Positions 35,969-44,213 of a stretch of 64,000 nucleotides of DNA are shown piece after piece (the first letter of the stretch is position 1; each line of letters starts with the position of its first letter). The stretch comes from Flavobacterium sp. BFFFF1 (lineage in GTDB: Bacteria; Bacteroidota; Bacteroidia; Flavobacteriales; Flavobacteriaceae). The position numbers and the translations under genes are program-made. Location of the stretch: contig NZ_NKJE01000018.1 in NCBI RefSeq assembly GCF_002256285.1, forward strand, positions 1-64,000, read 5' to 3'. The notes beneath the pieces were generated by a model that saw nothing but the letters and a program-made list of their open reading frames with translations, searched no databases and was not told the DNA's origin.

Positions 35969-36649
35969 CTATCGCCCCGCCTGCGTGCACATGATGATAA
36001 AATCCCAAAGGAAATGACAGCATATCAGCACCTTAAGGTTTCGAAACTTCGAGTAATATACCGCGAATACCAACCCGATAAGGAATGGCCCCGCCACGTT
36101 TAAAAATGTCCCATAACCAATGTGCAATACACCAAATACCGCAGACGATACCACAATCGCCGCAACAGGGCTCTTAAAAAGCACTTCCATCCTGGGCTGC
36201 ATGTAACCGCGAAAGATGAATTCCTCGACGACGCCTGCGGTTAGCGCAATGAATACCAGCAAGAACTGATGGTTGCCCAGCATTTTCATCAGCATCAACA
36301 TCTTTTCACTTCGGGTATTCACGCCCGACAGCTTCGCGACCAATCCGAGCATGATAATCAAGACAAGCAAAATGAACAGGACTACGGCAATCGACCCCAC
36401 GTATCCCAAAAACGATAGCCGACGCTCTTTCCAAAACAGCAACGGTTGCCGTTCGATCTTTACAGCATACCACCACAATAAAGCCAATGCCCCCCAGATC
36501 AATCCCCGCGAAAGCCAAAGTACCGGCGGGCCCATCTTATCGAAGCCTAACCATTGCAGTACGGGCGTTGTACCCAGCAGCGAAATTAGTATCAGCAAAA
36601 AAACGATGCCGAACATCCCAAAAAGCGTGTGGCGTGTCTTAATCTCCAT
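35969..36649 (-). CDS. CPBP family intramembrane metalloprotease
   Basis: 226 residues with about six membrane helices. The CPBP (Abi, CAAX-like) motifs are present: EEFIFRGYMQPRM (motif 1, at about 140), FGVLHIGYG (motif 2 with the His) and a third-motif LICCHFLWDFI near the C terminus. These are the zinc-ligating Glu/His positions of glutamic-type intramembrane proteases. In bacteria, members act in bacteriocin immunity or protein processing; the substrate here is unknown. The start at 36649 (ATG, MEIKTRHTL) was chosen over a TTG ten residues upstream. Confidence 0.9.
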   Translation of the reverse strand: MEIKTRHTLFGMFGIVFLLILISLLGTTPVLQWLGFDKMGPPVLWLSRGLIWGALALLWWYAVKIERQPLLFWKERRLSFLGYVGSIAVVLFILLVLIIMLGLVAKLSGVNTRSEKMLMLMKMLGNHQFLLVFIALTAGVVEEFIFRGYMQPRMEVLFKSPVAAIVVSSAVFGVLHIGYGTFLNVAGPFLIGLVFAVYYSKFRNLKVLICCHFLWDFIIMCTQAGR

Positions 36650-36759
36650 GTGTTTTATATTATTGGTTACAGTCACCAAAGCCAGATATCGGTGTACCGA
36701 TTTACTCCGCTTTGCGAAGATACTGAAAATGTCAGTAACGCTTGCGCAACCCAGCCTAG

Positions 36760-38301
36760 CTACAACTTGTCGATGTTCGTCAGGTAAAATGTAGCCTGTT
36801 CAAGCAGTGCCGCCTTATCCTCCTGCTTCATCCTGTCCCAGAGCTTGTATACCATCCCAATCCTCGGGCTGCGTTCCAGCTTGTCGCGGTGCCTGTCATA
36901 AAAGTTCCAGTACAGGCTGTTAAATGGGCACGCCTTATCGCCTGTTTTTTTTGCCTTATTGTAATAGCAAGTCCCGCAGTAGTGGCTCATCCGGTCGATA
37001 TATGCTGCGGAACTCACATAGGGCTTGGTCCCGACGATGCCGCCATCGGCAAACTGGCTCATCCCGCGCGTGTTCGTGATTTCCACCCATTCCAGCGCAT
37101 CGATATAAATCCCGAGGTACCAGCCGTCGACTGCATCAGGGGCTACGCCCGCCAGCAATGCAAAGTTCCCGGTAACCATCAACCGCTGGATGTGGTGCGC
37201 ATACGCCCACTGCAACGACTGACCGATGCTGTCGCGCAGGCAGTGCATCTTCGTTTTGCCCGTCCAGTACCATTCCGGTAAGGGTGCCTGGTGGTCCAGG
37301 AAATTCAAGGTGCCGAATTCCGGCATCTTCATCCAGTAAATGCCGCGCATGTATTCGCGCCACCCGATAATCTGCCGGACAAATCCTTCGAGCTGGTGGT
37401 AGGCGATTGCATCTGGGTTTGCCTGCCAGGCGGCCACCGCGGCGTCAATGACTTCAGCAGGCGCCAGCATCTTCGTATTCATCGAAAACGACAACCGCGA
37501 ATGGTACAGCGACCATTGTTGCGGCACCATCGCGTCCTGGTACGAACCAAACAGCGGCAGGCACGCTTCAACGAAAAAATCCAACAGTTGCAGCGACTGT
37601 TCCCTATTGACCGGCCACACAAAATGCCGGGCGTCGATGGTACCAATGGTGTTGATGTCTGTTGCGTTCACAGCCGATAAAATAGGAGAAACGTCATTAT
37701 CAAACACCAGCGGCGGCGTCACGCGGTGTTCGCGGGGCAGTTTCTTGCGGTTGTCCTCGTCATAGTTCCATTGGCCTGTAAGCAGTTGGCCACAGTCCAT
37801 CAGCACCCCGTGTTTCCGGCGCATCTCACGGTAGAACGACTCCATCAGCAGCGTTTTCTTTCCCGCGAAGAAATCGGCGAGCGTTTCACGTCTGGTATAG
37901 AAATGCTCCGTCTCCACGGCCTGCCAGGCGATCGGCAGTGCCGCGCAAAAATCCTTCAGTATCACATCGACACGGTATTCATCAGGATATTGGTATTCAA
38001 ATTGGGTATACGTTTCTGCGTCGAGCAATTGCTGCAGATTTGCAGGTATGGATTGCCGGTTTGCCGGATCATCGAGTGAAAAATACACGACGTGATGTCC
38101 TGCTGCGGACAACGATTCCGAAAACCCGCGCATCGCGACAAAGAAACCCACGACTTTCTGGATGTGGTGCAGGGCATAATCGGTTTCGGTGCGGACTTCC
38201 ATCATCACATAGGTGACGGAATCGTCCACAGCATCAAACCAGGAATGGCGGCTGTTGAGCTGATCGCCCAGGACCAGGCGCAGGGTACGGCTAACTTTCA
38301 T
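36760..38301 (-). CDS. Iron-sulfur bacterial cryptochrome/photolyase (FeS-BCP, PhrB-like)
   Basis: 513 residues. The N-terminal photolyase-related domain ([10 protein letters not shown] at residue 7) and the FAD-binding C-terminal domain are both present. The four Cys of the 4Fe-4S cluster are C354, C442, C445 and C458 (MHCLRD; HYCGTC; KACPF), the same spacing as in Agrobacterium PhrB. Members repair (6-4) photoproducts with light or act as photoreceptors. A longer reading frame starts at 38460, but its first 53 residues are Thr/Ala-rich nonsense because this DNA encodes DUF2256 in another frame; the ATG at 38301 overlaps the DUF2256 stop by 11 bases, giving translational coupling. Partner chromophore synthesis genes are not nearby. 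Confidence 0.92.
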   Translation of the reverse strand: MKVSRTLRLVLGDQLNSRHSWFDAVDDSVTYVMMEVRTETDYALHHIQKVVGFFVAMRGFSESLSAAGHHVVYFSLDDPANRQSIPANLQQLLDAETYTQFEYQYPDEYRVDVILKDFCAALPIAWQAVETEHFYTRRETLADFFAGKKTLLMESFYREMRRKHGVLMDCGQLLTGQWNYDEDNRKKLPREHRVTPPLVFDNDVSPILSAVNATDINTIGTIDARHFVWPVNREQSLQLLDFFVEACLPLFGSYQDAMVPQQWSLYHSRLSFSMNTKMLAPAEVIDAAVAAWQANPDAIAYHQLEGFVRQIIGWREYMRGIYWMKMPEFGTLNFLDHQAPLPEWYWTGKTKMHCLRDSIGQSLQWAYAHHIQRLMVTGNFALLAGVAPDAVDGWYLGIYIDALEWVEITNTRGMSQFADGGIVGTKPYVSSAAYIDRMSHYCGTCYYNKAKKTGDKACPFNSLYWNFYDRHRDKLERSPRIGMVYKLWDRMKQEDKAALLEQATFYLTNIDKL

Positions 38302-38437
38302 GTTTTCGGTTGCGGCAGCGGTCGCTGCAGTATTTGACTTCGTCCCAGACCTTCTCCCATTTCTTACGCCATGAGAACGGACGTCCGCAAACGGGACAGG
38401 TTTTGGTGGGCAGGTTTTGTTTCTTGACGTGGCGCAT
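38291..38437 (-). CDS. DUF2256 small zinc-ribbon protein
   Basis: 48 residues, an easily missed short gene. The peptide has [19 protein letters not shown]...[11 protein letters not shown]: four Cys as C-x2-C...C-x3-C, the DUF2256 zinc-ribbon signature. Its stop (38291-38293) lies inside the photolyase ATG region, an 11-base overlap that argues for one mRNA. DUF2256 genes are commonly found beside FeS-BCP photolyase genes, so a functional link is likely, though its role is not known. A decayed second copy lies at 50115-50318. Confidence 0.88.
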   Translation of the reverse strand: MRHVKKQNLPTKTCPVCGRPFSWRKKWEKVWDEVKYCSDRCRNRKHES

Positions 38438-38532
38438 GAAGTGATGGTCGGGGTTGGCATTCAAAGTGAGTCATCACCCGCGTCACAAATATAACTAAAA
38501 ACATAGGATTGCAGTAGCGTCTTACACTATAG

Positions 38533-38922
38533 CTACCCTATAATACGCAGCGTACTGTAATTGTATGCCGGCAGTTCGCCAGGCCCCTCGCGACGCAGGT
38601 TGTCCGGCTGCGCAAACCCGGCATAGGGCAGCAAGGCCAGCGCGATCTCCAGCACACCCATCACATTCAGGTTTGGCGAGGCACTCAATGACGTCGGACC
38701 CTGTGCATATTCTGAGTCGAGTGCCATGATCGATACTTTGAGCAGGTCGACCACCTGGTAACCAATCTCGTTGTGCCCGCGTGTACCGGCAACTGCGGTG
38801 TACAGCGTCTCCTTCGGGTCCGCCGGTTTTAGCGTGGACAGCTGCTGTTCGAGTGGTAGCTGCAGCGCGTGGTTTTGCAAATCGTCGATCGTGTTTTCGT
38901 CTGGTTTCTTATTGTCATTCAT
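38533..38922 (-). CDS. Protein of unknown function
   Basis: 129 residues, no family recognised. The N terminus is polar and charged; a hydrophobic helix-like stretch (about 90-102, VLEIALALLPYAGFA) is too short and too Pro-bounded for a firm membrane call. Divergent from the small HTH-like gene at 39052, with a 129-base shared region that holds a direct repeat (see 39015-39041). It lies beside the SLATT-patatin pair and could be part of that cassette, but nothing proves it. Confidence 0.55.
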   Translation of the reverse strand: MNDNKKPDENTIDDLQNHALQLPLEQQLSTLKPADPKETLYTAVAGTRGHNEIGYQVVDLLKVSIMALDSEYAQGPTSLSASPNLNVMGVLEIALALLPYAGFAQPDNLRREGPGELPAYNYSTLRIIG

Positions 38923-39014
38923 GTTGTCGTGGCTTGAAAATTGTCCTTAATCCATAATTCTGTGTATATTCGCGGGTGGCACCCTATACCACAGACACAA
39001 ATATAGTACAAAAA

Positions 39015-39041
39015 TGTAGATTAATTGTTAAAGTGTAGATT
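39015..39041. promoter_or_regulatory. Direct repeat, possible autoregulatory operator
   Basis: TGTAGATT occurs twice (39015-39022 and 39034-39041) 19 bases apart, just before the ATG of the HTH-like gene at 39052. The spacing of about two helical turns would suit a dimeric regulator. Inferred only. Confidence 0.3.
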
Positions 39042-39051
39042 TTAAATAACC

Positions 39052-39492
39052 ATGGAGACACCGAATGAACGCCTTAGGCAGCGCATCGAGAAAGACGGGG
39101 GTACCTTAAAGGAATGGTGCCAAAAATACCACGTCGATTACAAGACCATCCAGCTCATGACATCGGGTGTCAGGCCCGTCACACAAAAGAAATTGATGCC
39201 GCTCGAAGAAAGTGTGCCGGACTTTGATGCGTTCCACATCCTGCACGGCGTCAAAAGGTACAAAACCGACGACCAGGCCGAAGAAAATGTAGTCCTGGAG
39301 CCCGGCAGGCTGCACGATCCGTTCGAGGGCATGCTGCTGCAATACCTGCAGAGCGAACCAGTTAAAAGGGAAATCACTAAAATCGTCGCAGCGCAGTTGC
39401 AGGCCAAACCGGCCCGTGGCGCACAAAGTGATGCATTGCTCAACAGGATCCGGCAACTCATAAGGGAGGAACTGGACCGCAACGGGCGCTAA
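39052..39492 (+). CDS. Small HTH-like protein, possible regulator
   Basis: 146 residues. Residues 18-45 (TLKEWCQKYHVDYKTIQLMTSGVRPV) read like a helix-turn-helix of the Cro/C1 or Mos/Mor style. The middle is polar and the C terminus is two charged helices (VKREITKIVAAQLQ, LLNRIRQLIREELDRN) that could dimerise. No family assigned. It sits between the 38533 gene and the convergent SLATT gene (39511), the pattern of a regulator inside a small accessory cassette. Confidence 0.55.
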   Translation: METPNERLRQRIEKDGGTLKEWCQKYHVDYKTIQLMTSGVRPVTQKKLMPLEESVPDFDAFHILHGVKRYKTDDQAEENVVLEPGRLHDPFEGMLLQYLQSEPVKREITKIVAAQLQAKPARGAQSDALLNRIRQLIREELDRNGR

Positions 39493-39510
39493 GTGGCTCA
39501 ACACAACACA

Positions 39511-39996
39511 CTACTCCCCTGACCGCACCTCGTTATAAAACGACGACATCAAGCCGCATACCGACTCAAATTCCTTAAAAACGGCATCGAATGCCGCACC
39601 GTCTACGGCGCCATCGGCATTCGGGACGAGCATACTGAGTTTCGCCTCTACTAATTCCAGCTTGCTGATCGACACGCCATACATAATCCAGAACGGTTTG
39701 TAATCAAAGAATTTATCGAGGGCGGTAAGCGCCGTCGCGAGGGTACTCAGCACCAGCGCGATGTTTATCAGCCCATCCTTGATGTTTTCGTCCTTGGTTC
39801 CGATCTTCCAGCCAATCAGCACCGTGGTTCCAAACGAGAACAGGATCAGCAGTACCTGTACGATGATGGCTCCGATTTTGTTCTTCCTGCGCTTGCGGCG
39901 GAATTTTTTGATCTTTTCTGAAATGAGGGTTTTGAAGGCGTCGAGCTGCGCTTTGGGGATCAACGCAGGTGTGGTGTTCTTTTCTGTGTCGGCCAT
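39511..39996 (-). CDS. SLATT-like two-TM effector protein
   Basis: 161 residues. A basic N-terminal helix (KKFRRKRRKNK, 30-40) is followed by two membrane helices (about 42-65 and 75-93) joined by a short turn (KIGTKDENIKDG), then a cytoplasmic helical tail (FDYKPFWIMYGVSISKLELVEAKLSML). This is the layout of SLATT domains (SMODS and SLOG-associating two-TM effectors), which are thought to form pores in nucleotide-signalled defence systems. No CD-NTase or SLOG gene is nearby. It lies 72 bases behind the patatin-like phospholipase gene on the same strand, so the two are likely one operon. Confidence 0.65.
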   Translation of the reverse strand: MADTEKNTTPALIPKAQLDAFKTLISEKIKKFRRKRRKNKIGAIIVQVLLILFSFGTTVLIGWKIGTKDENIKDGLINIALVLSTLATALTALDKFFDYKPFWIMYGVSISKLELVEAKLSMLVPNADGAVDGAAFDAVFKEFESVCGLMSSFYNEVRSGE

Positions 39997-40068
39997 AATA
40001 ATCCGTTTTTAAAGGGTTTTGTATTGTTTTTGGTAGGAAGGAAATGCGTTTGCAACAACTGCACCTAC

Positions 40069-41280
40069 TTATATCCGCATCCACGCGTCATAAGCCTCCT
40101 GGTACGTCTGATGCCCTATCGTCGATATGATTTCATTCTGCCGCGTCACCATGAATTCAATCGTCTGGTTCTTGATCTGCCCGGCCTTCCATTGGGCGTA
40201 GCACTCCCCTACCTTTGCAATCTCCGCGTCCAGCGTCAGGTTCATATCCATCTTATACAGCGTCGAAACCAGATTTGCGGTGGCTTCCGGTGCGGCCGCA
40301 TCCACATGCAACAGCGGCGACAGGCGGATGAACCGGCTCGTGTGTGCTTCGTGGTCGCCCGTGGTGTACGCTTCACCATACAGGAACATGTAGGCGACAT
40401 AATTCGACCAATCCGGCGGTTCATACAAAATCGTCTTCGCCTGGTTCAGGATCGAAGCCTTGAAGAACTTCAGCGGGTATTTCAGCCGCCACACCAGGTA
40501 TTTTTTGTGCCGTTCCTTGATCGCGATCTGCTTGACCTTGTAAAATTCGTCTTTGTCCTCCATCGACATCAATTTGTTTGACGTGCCCAGCGATACGACA
40601 ACGATATCCTTTTTGGGTACGCCGCATTTAACCGCTTCGATAATCCCCGCGGCAATCGGGTTGTTGAACCCGCCGAGTGCGCCGTCCCAGAGCTCGAAGT
40701 AAACACCCGAATTTTTCGCCTTGAACCGTGCCGGGAAGTCAAAGTACTGTATCGGTGCATTCGACGAGCCGTGTATCGCCTGCGTGAGCCGCACACTATC
40801 ATAATGTGCGCCGGAGCCAAACGACTTGAAAAACTTGGCGCGGTTGTTCAACGCGTCATATGTGGCGACGATGATCTTGAGGTCTTTTTTGCCGATGAAT
40901 TCGGGCAGGTCCGTCATTTGCCGCTTGTCTGACTGTTTAAACAGTTCTCGGAACGCTTCGCCCTTACGCTTGGCGCTGTACTTTGGGCCGAACGACGTAA
41001 ACAACCCCAGGATGTCGGTTGGAAAAAACCGTTCGCGGTACGAATTCCGCGAGAAGATCCTTTCGCGGGTTTCCCGTTTGTGGAACAGTTCGAGCGCTTT
41101 ATCGATGGTCCAGTCTTCGACGAGGGCGGCAAGCACGATACTGCCGCCGGAATTCGCGATGACCATGTCAAAGTCCTGGAGAATCTCATGACCGCGTTTT
41201 CCCGGGTAGCGGTCCTGCAGTGTGAGCAGCTGGATCAGTGACCAGCTCCCGCCGCCGTCTAACGATAATATTTTGTACAT
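40069..41280 (-). CDS. Patatin-like phospholipase
   Basis: 403 residues. Patatin motifs in order: oxyanion DGGGSW (8-13), nucleophile Ser44 in A-N-S-G-G-S, which departs from the usual G-x-S-x-G by having Ala at the first Gly, and the dyad Asp199 in WDGALGGFNNP (the DG(A/G) motif with the typical NNP). The remainder (240-403) is helical and unassigned. Patatin enzymes cleave lipids; several act as membrane-degrading effectors in CBASS defence. Upstream is the palindrome-linked promoter at 41307-41355; downstream, the SLATT-like gene. The pairing with a second membrane-acting protein suggests an abortive-infection cassette, inferred. Confidence 0.85.
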   Translation of the reverse strand: MYKILSLDGGGSWSLIQLLTLQDRYPGKRGHEILQDFDMVIANSGGSIVLAALVEDWTIDKALELFHKRETRERIFSRNSYRERFFPTDILGLFTSFGPKYSAKRKGEAFRELFKQSDKRQMTDLPEFIGKKDLKIIVATYDALNNRAKFFKSFGSGAHYDSVRLTQAIHGSSNAPIQYFDFPARFKAKNSGVYFELWDGALGGFNNPIAAGIIEAVKCGVPKKDIVVVSLGTSNKLMSMEDKDEFYKVKQIAIKERHKKYLVWRLKYPLKFFKASILNQAKTILYEPPDWSNYVAYMFLYGEAYTTGDHEAHTSRFIRLSPLLHVDAAAPEATANLVSTLYKMDMNLTLDAEIAKVGECYAQWKAGQIKNQTIEFMVTRQNEIISTIGHQTYQEAYDAWMRI

Positions 41281-41306
41281 AAAACGGGATTTGTGGTTGT
41301 GTGTTC

Positions 41307-41355
41307 CAAACTTAAGGAATCGGTATCACATACAAAATACCCTGCGTAGGGTATT
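41307..41355 (-). promoter_or_regulatory. Palindromic operator plus promoter, copy 3 (patatin gene)
   Basis: AATACCC-TGCGTA-GGGTATT (41336-41355). On the minus strand TTG (41335-41333) abuts the palindrome, then 18 bases, then a perfect TAAGTTTG -7 box (41314-41307), 27 bases before the patatin ATG. This is a complete Bacteroidota promoter with an operator touching its -33 element. The plus side lacks a -7 box at this distance. Confidence 0.65.
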
Positions 41356-41480
41356 TATGGGCGGTGTTGGCACCCCAGTCGCGGGTACAATTCACAACAA
41401 TTTCTTAATGGATATCGTCCGATATGAAAAATCATTAAATTTAACCGTACAATTTTTTTGCTAATCTTAAAACACCGGCA

Positions 41481-42632
41481 ATGGAAGACAATACCAACAG
41501 CGGCGACAACATGGGCCGTTACACTGAACGCTACGAAAAAGGCATTACGGAACTGCTCGAGGAGAAAGAACTCAAAACCAAATGGCACAAGGAAATCCTT
41601 GAAAACGAATCGATACAGGAATATTTTAAGGACTACAACCCGCATTCTATCGATACCTTCATCTTATTTTACCTGACTGAAAAATACCTTGCTTACAAAT
41701 ACGCCGACTCCTACGAGCGTCGCGTCGAAGAAAAGCGTACGCGGTGGATTGATGCCGCCTACGACCACCTCAAAATGATACAGCACAAAAAGCTGTTTGA
41801 CCTGCAATGCCTGTGGCGTGCCGAGCAGGTACAGGTCGAGGAACTCGAGATCTGCCACGACTTCCTGCTGTGGAAAGACAACATCCTGGACTGCCCGTTC
41901 CTCGAGCCGGTAACCAAGGACGACATCGCCATGTACCAGGAATACCTGCTGACGGCTGACATTGACTACCGCTACATCACCGACTTTTATGACGTGCAGC
42001 GTTACGAGGAATTCCGGGAAAACTACAATGGCGATGAGGACGACGGTATGCAATTGCCCGACTGGTATGACTTCCACAACATGCGGACCGGCAACGGCTC
42101 GCTGATGATCCTGCCCGACATCCGGGGCGAAAAGGAGGAGTTTTACAAAAAGCTTTCCCGCCAGGAAAAGGTCAAAAACCTGCCACCGTCGAAACCTTAT
42201 GTCCCGGAACGCAGGCCGTACCTAAACCCGGACAGCATTGAGAAAGTGACGTTTTTCGTGAATACGTTCGAAGACGAGGAAACCCGCAGGAAATACGCCA
42301 ACTACCTCGAGATCAACAAAAACGGTTTCAAGGACGACGAGTTTGACCTCGACGTGCTGCTGATGCAAATGCAGGAAGAAGACGAGTACATTCCGGTAGA
42401 GGCGCACTACGACTTCCGGGAGGCGCTGTTCCGCGGATACAATGCGTTCCAGTTGAAGAACACCGCCGAGCACCTGCCGATGGCGCACCAGCAATACCTG
42501 TTCAACCGGAAGATGGGGCTGACCACCGAAGAAGACCGCGAGGACGTTTACAAAAGCATCCGCGAAAGAAGCCTCGAGATGATCCTGGACGGCCGGGAGC
42601 TCAACGGCGAGCCGCGCAATTTGGAGTTTTAG
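41481..42632 (+). CDS. Acidic cytoplasmic protein of unknown function
   Basis: 383 residues, no family recognised. No signal peptide or membrane helix. Strongly charged, rich in Asp, Glu and Tyr, with clusters such as YNGDEDDGMQLPDWYDF (about 181-198) and MQMQEEDEYIPVEAHYDF (about 302-320). Mostly helical by composition. Divergent from the patatin gene across a 200-base region. Base composition is higher in GC than the flanking A/T-rich DNA, like the patatin and SLATT genes, so it may share their history. Confidence 0.7.
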   Translation: MEDNTNSGDNMGRYTERYEKGITELLEEKELKTKWHKEILENESIQEYFKDYNPHSIDTFILFYLTEKYLAYKYADSYERRVEEKRTRWIDAAYDHLKMIQHKKLFDLQCLWRAEQVQVEELEICHDFLLWKDNILDCPFLEPVTKDDIAMYQEYLLTADIDYRYITDFYDVQRYEEFRENYNGDEDDGMQLPDWYDFHNMRTGNGSLMILPDIRGEKEEFYKKLSRQEKVKNLPPSKPYVPERRPYLNPDSIEKVTFFVNTFEDEETRRKYANYLEINKNGFKDDEFDLDVLLMQMQEEDEYIPVEAHYDFREALFRGYNAFQLKNTAEHLPMAHQQYLFNRKMGLTTEEDREDVYKSIRERSLEMILDGRELNGEPRNLEF

Positions 42633-42633
42633 C

Positions 42634-42662
42634 AGCGGTTAGCTGATCGCTCATGGCTGATC
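42634..42662. repeat. Short degenerate AGCTGnT repeats
   Basis: A few units of the GGTTAGCTGATCGCTCATGGCTGAT type directly after the 41481 gene, related to the longer arrays at 44040-44130 and 46880-47020. Confidence 0.4.
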
Positions 42663-42687
42663 CCTTGCCCAAAGCGAAACCACAAGC

Positions 42688-43923
42688 CTAAGGCAGTTTA
42701 AAATTCGGGCAATCGCCATCAGATAAGTCATTGGGGTAAAGCCCTACATCCTGCCCCTTTGTCTTCCGCGGCCAATATTGATTCCACGACGAAGTTACAG
42801 GAATAAAGAACTCGAGTTCCGCATACTTGTGGCCGGGACCGTAATCAAAAAACGCATTGAAGTAACACCCGTCCATTTTGGAAGTGAATGTTACCTTACG
42901 GAAATCTTTTGGTTTTATGACATAAAGCGTGTCTCCTTCAATTCCATCCTTCAACTCCAGTTCCTGCATGCTCCTTTGCATTCCGTTGATACGCTTCATC
43001 CGGATTTCCCGGTGCTCATCAAATGATTTTAACTCCTGTTTGGAATAGCGTGTTAAAAGCAACCTGGAAAATGATGGCAAAATAAATGTGGAATCTGAAT
43101 CATTAAAAATATAAAACGACATTGTTGCCGTTCCTTTATTGCCAACGCTGTCTTTCTTATAGATCACATTGATAAAGTCATCGGGATTGACCGACCGAAA
43201 CGACAGTGAGCCGCTATCGGGTTTAGAAAAGTAGTTATACAGCAGCTGGATTGACTGGAAAGAAAAGCTCAGGCTCATGATGGCGACAAACGGAATAATA
43301 AGGGGTTTCAACGCCCACTTATAATGCTTTACGACTGGATAAGTACTGCAAAACAATACGACAGTACACAGCACGATATTCCGGCCATACTTCACAAAAA
43401 TTCGCAGCGACTCAAGAGATTCAAGCGTCGGATTGTCACCAAATATCCATTCGGGATGTTCCTTGATGAACATCGCGAGCATATCCAGGACGGCATTCAG
43501 CAGGATCGCCGATGCAGACCAGATACAAATGTAACGCATGTAATATTGCGCTTCAATCCGCGGTACCCTGACTAATTTAATCAACAGCTTTACAAGCAGG
43601 TAAAAAAGCATTACAACAGGCAGTACATAAAGGAATGCCTTAAAGTTGAAATTCATTGAGGCGTCCGTAGCCGCAATTTCAATGACCTTGTTGTTCTTGA
43701 GCGCCGTTGGCACAATGTAGTGCACATTATGCATCCGCGCCGTGATGTAAAACACATAGAGCAGCAAGGCTATAAAAAAATATACCGATGCCCTGATCAA
43801 TTTAGGCTGGTCACTCCGAATGTCCCGCAACAGCTTCAATGGCCAAAAAATCGAACCGGCAAACATGCCGAAAAAACGCTTTACAAACTGCAGGATTTCA
43901 TTAATTGTATTTTCTATCCACAT
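42688..43923 (-). CDS. Integral membrane protein with large extracytoplasmic domain, unknown function
   Basis: 411 residues. Five hydrophobic helices are seen at about 43-60, 95-118, 130-150, 181-197 and 209-226, after an amphipathic N terminus. Residues 230-411 form a soluble beta-rich domain (SLSFRSVNPDDFINVIY, TATMSFYIFNDSDSTFILPSF, VTFTSKMDGCYFNAFFDYGPG). No motif allows a family call. It is flanked by heptad repeat DNA on both sides. Confidence 0.7.
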   Translation of the reverse strand: MWIENTINEILQFVKRFFGMFAGSIFWPLKLLRDIRSDQPKLIRASVYFFIALLLYVFYITARMHNVHYIVPTALKNNKVIEIAATDASMNFNFKAFLYVLPVVMLFYLLVKLLIKLVRVPRIEAQYYMRYICIWSASAILLNAVLDMLAMFIKEHPEWIFGDNPTLESLESLRIFVKYGRNIVLCTVVLFCSTYPVVKHYKWALKPLIIPFVAIMSLSFSFQSIQLLYNYFSKPDSGSLSFRSVNPDDFINVIYKKDSVGNKGTATMSFYIFNDSDSTFILPSFSRLLLTRYSKQELKSFDEHREIRMKRINGMQRSMQELELKDGIEGDTLYVIKPKDFRKVTFTSKMDGCYFNAFFDYGPGHKYAELEFFIPVTSSWNQYWPRKTKGQDVGLYPNDLSDGDCPNFKLP

Positions 43924-44039
43924 GACCGTAATGTCTTCATTTGTATTTTACCACATCCACAAAAAACCGATTGTCTTAATATTGAGCAAGATATACAAAA
44001 TTAGCATTCCGTTGACCAATAGCGACGATAACACGTTCG

Positions 44040-44130
44040 CTGAAAGCCGTTAGCTGTTCGCTGAAAGCTGTTCGCTGAAAGCTGAAAGCTGTTAGCTGTT
44101 AGCTTATCGCTGTTAGCTTATCGCTGTTTC
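44040..44130. repeat. Heptanucleotide repeat array (GCTGTTA/GCTGAAA)
   Basis: About ten imperfect 7-base units such as GCTGTTC, GCTGAAA, GCTGTTA and GCTTATC in a row. The array reaches almost to a TAAATTTC box (44134-44141) upstream of the 44214 gene, so it may overlap the -33 region of that promoter. Confidence 0.75.
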
Positions 44131-44213
44131 CCATAAATTTCGCACGGCGGCAGTACATTTCTTTTGCATTACTGTTTTAATTGACTACTTTTCAGGCCTT
44201 TATTCCATTCCCC

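Noticed and set aside
38302..38460. N-terminal extension of the photolyase
   Set aside because: The first 53 residues are Thr/Ala/Arg-rich and not family-like; the same DNA encodes DUF2256 in another frame, and the ATG at 38301 begins the conserved protein.
39511..41280. CBASS locus
   Set aside because: A patatin and a SLATT-like protein are effectors of such systems, but no CD-NTase, SLOG or ancillary gene was found in the window, so only a looser candidate is claimed.
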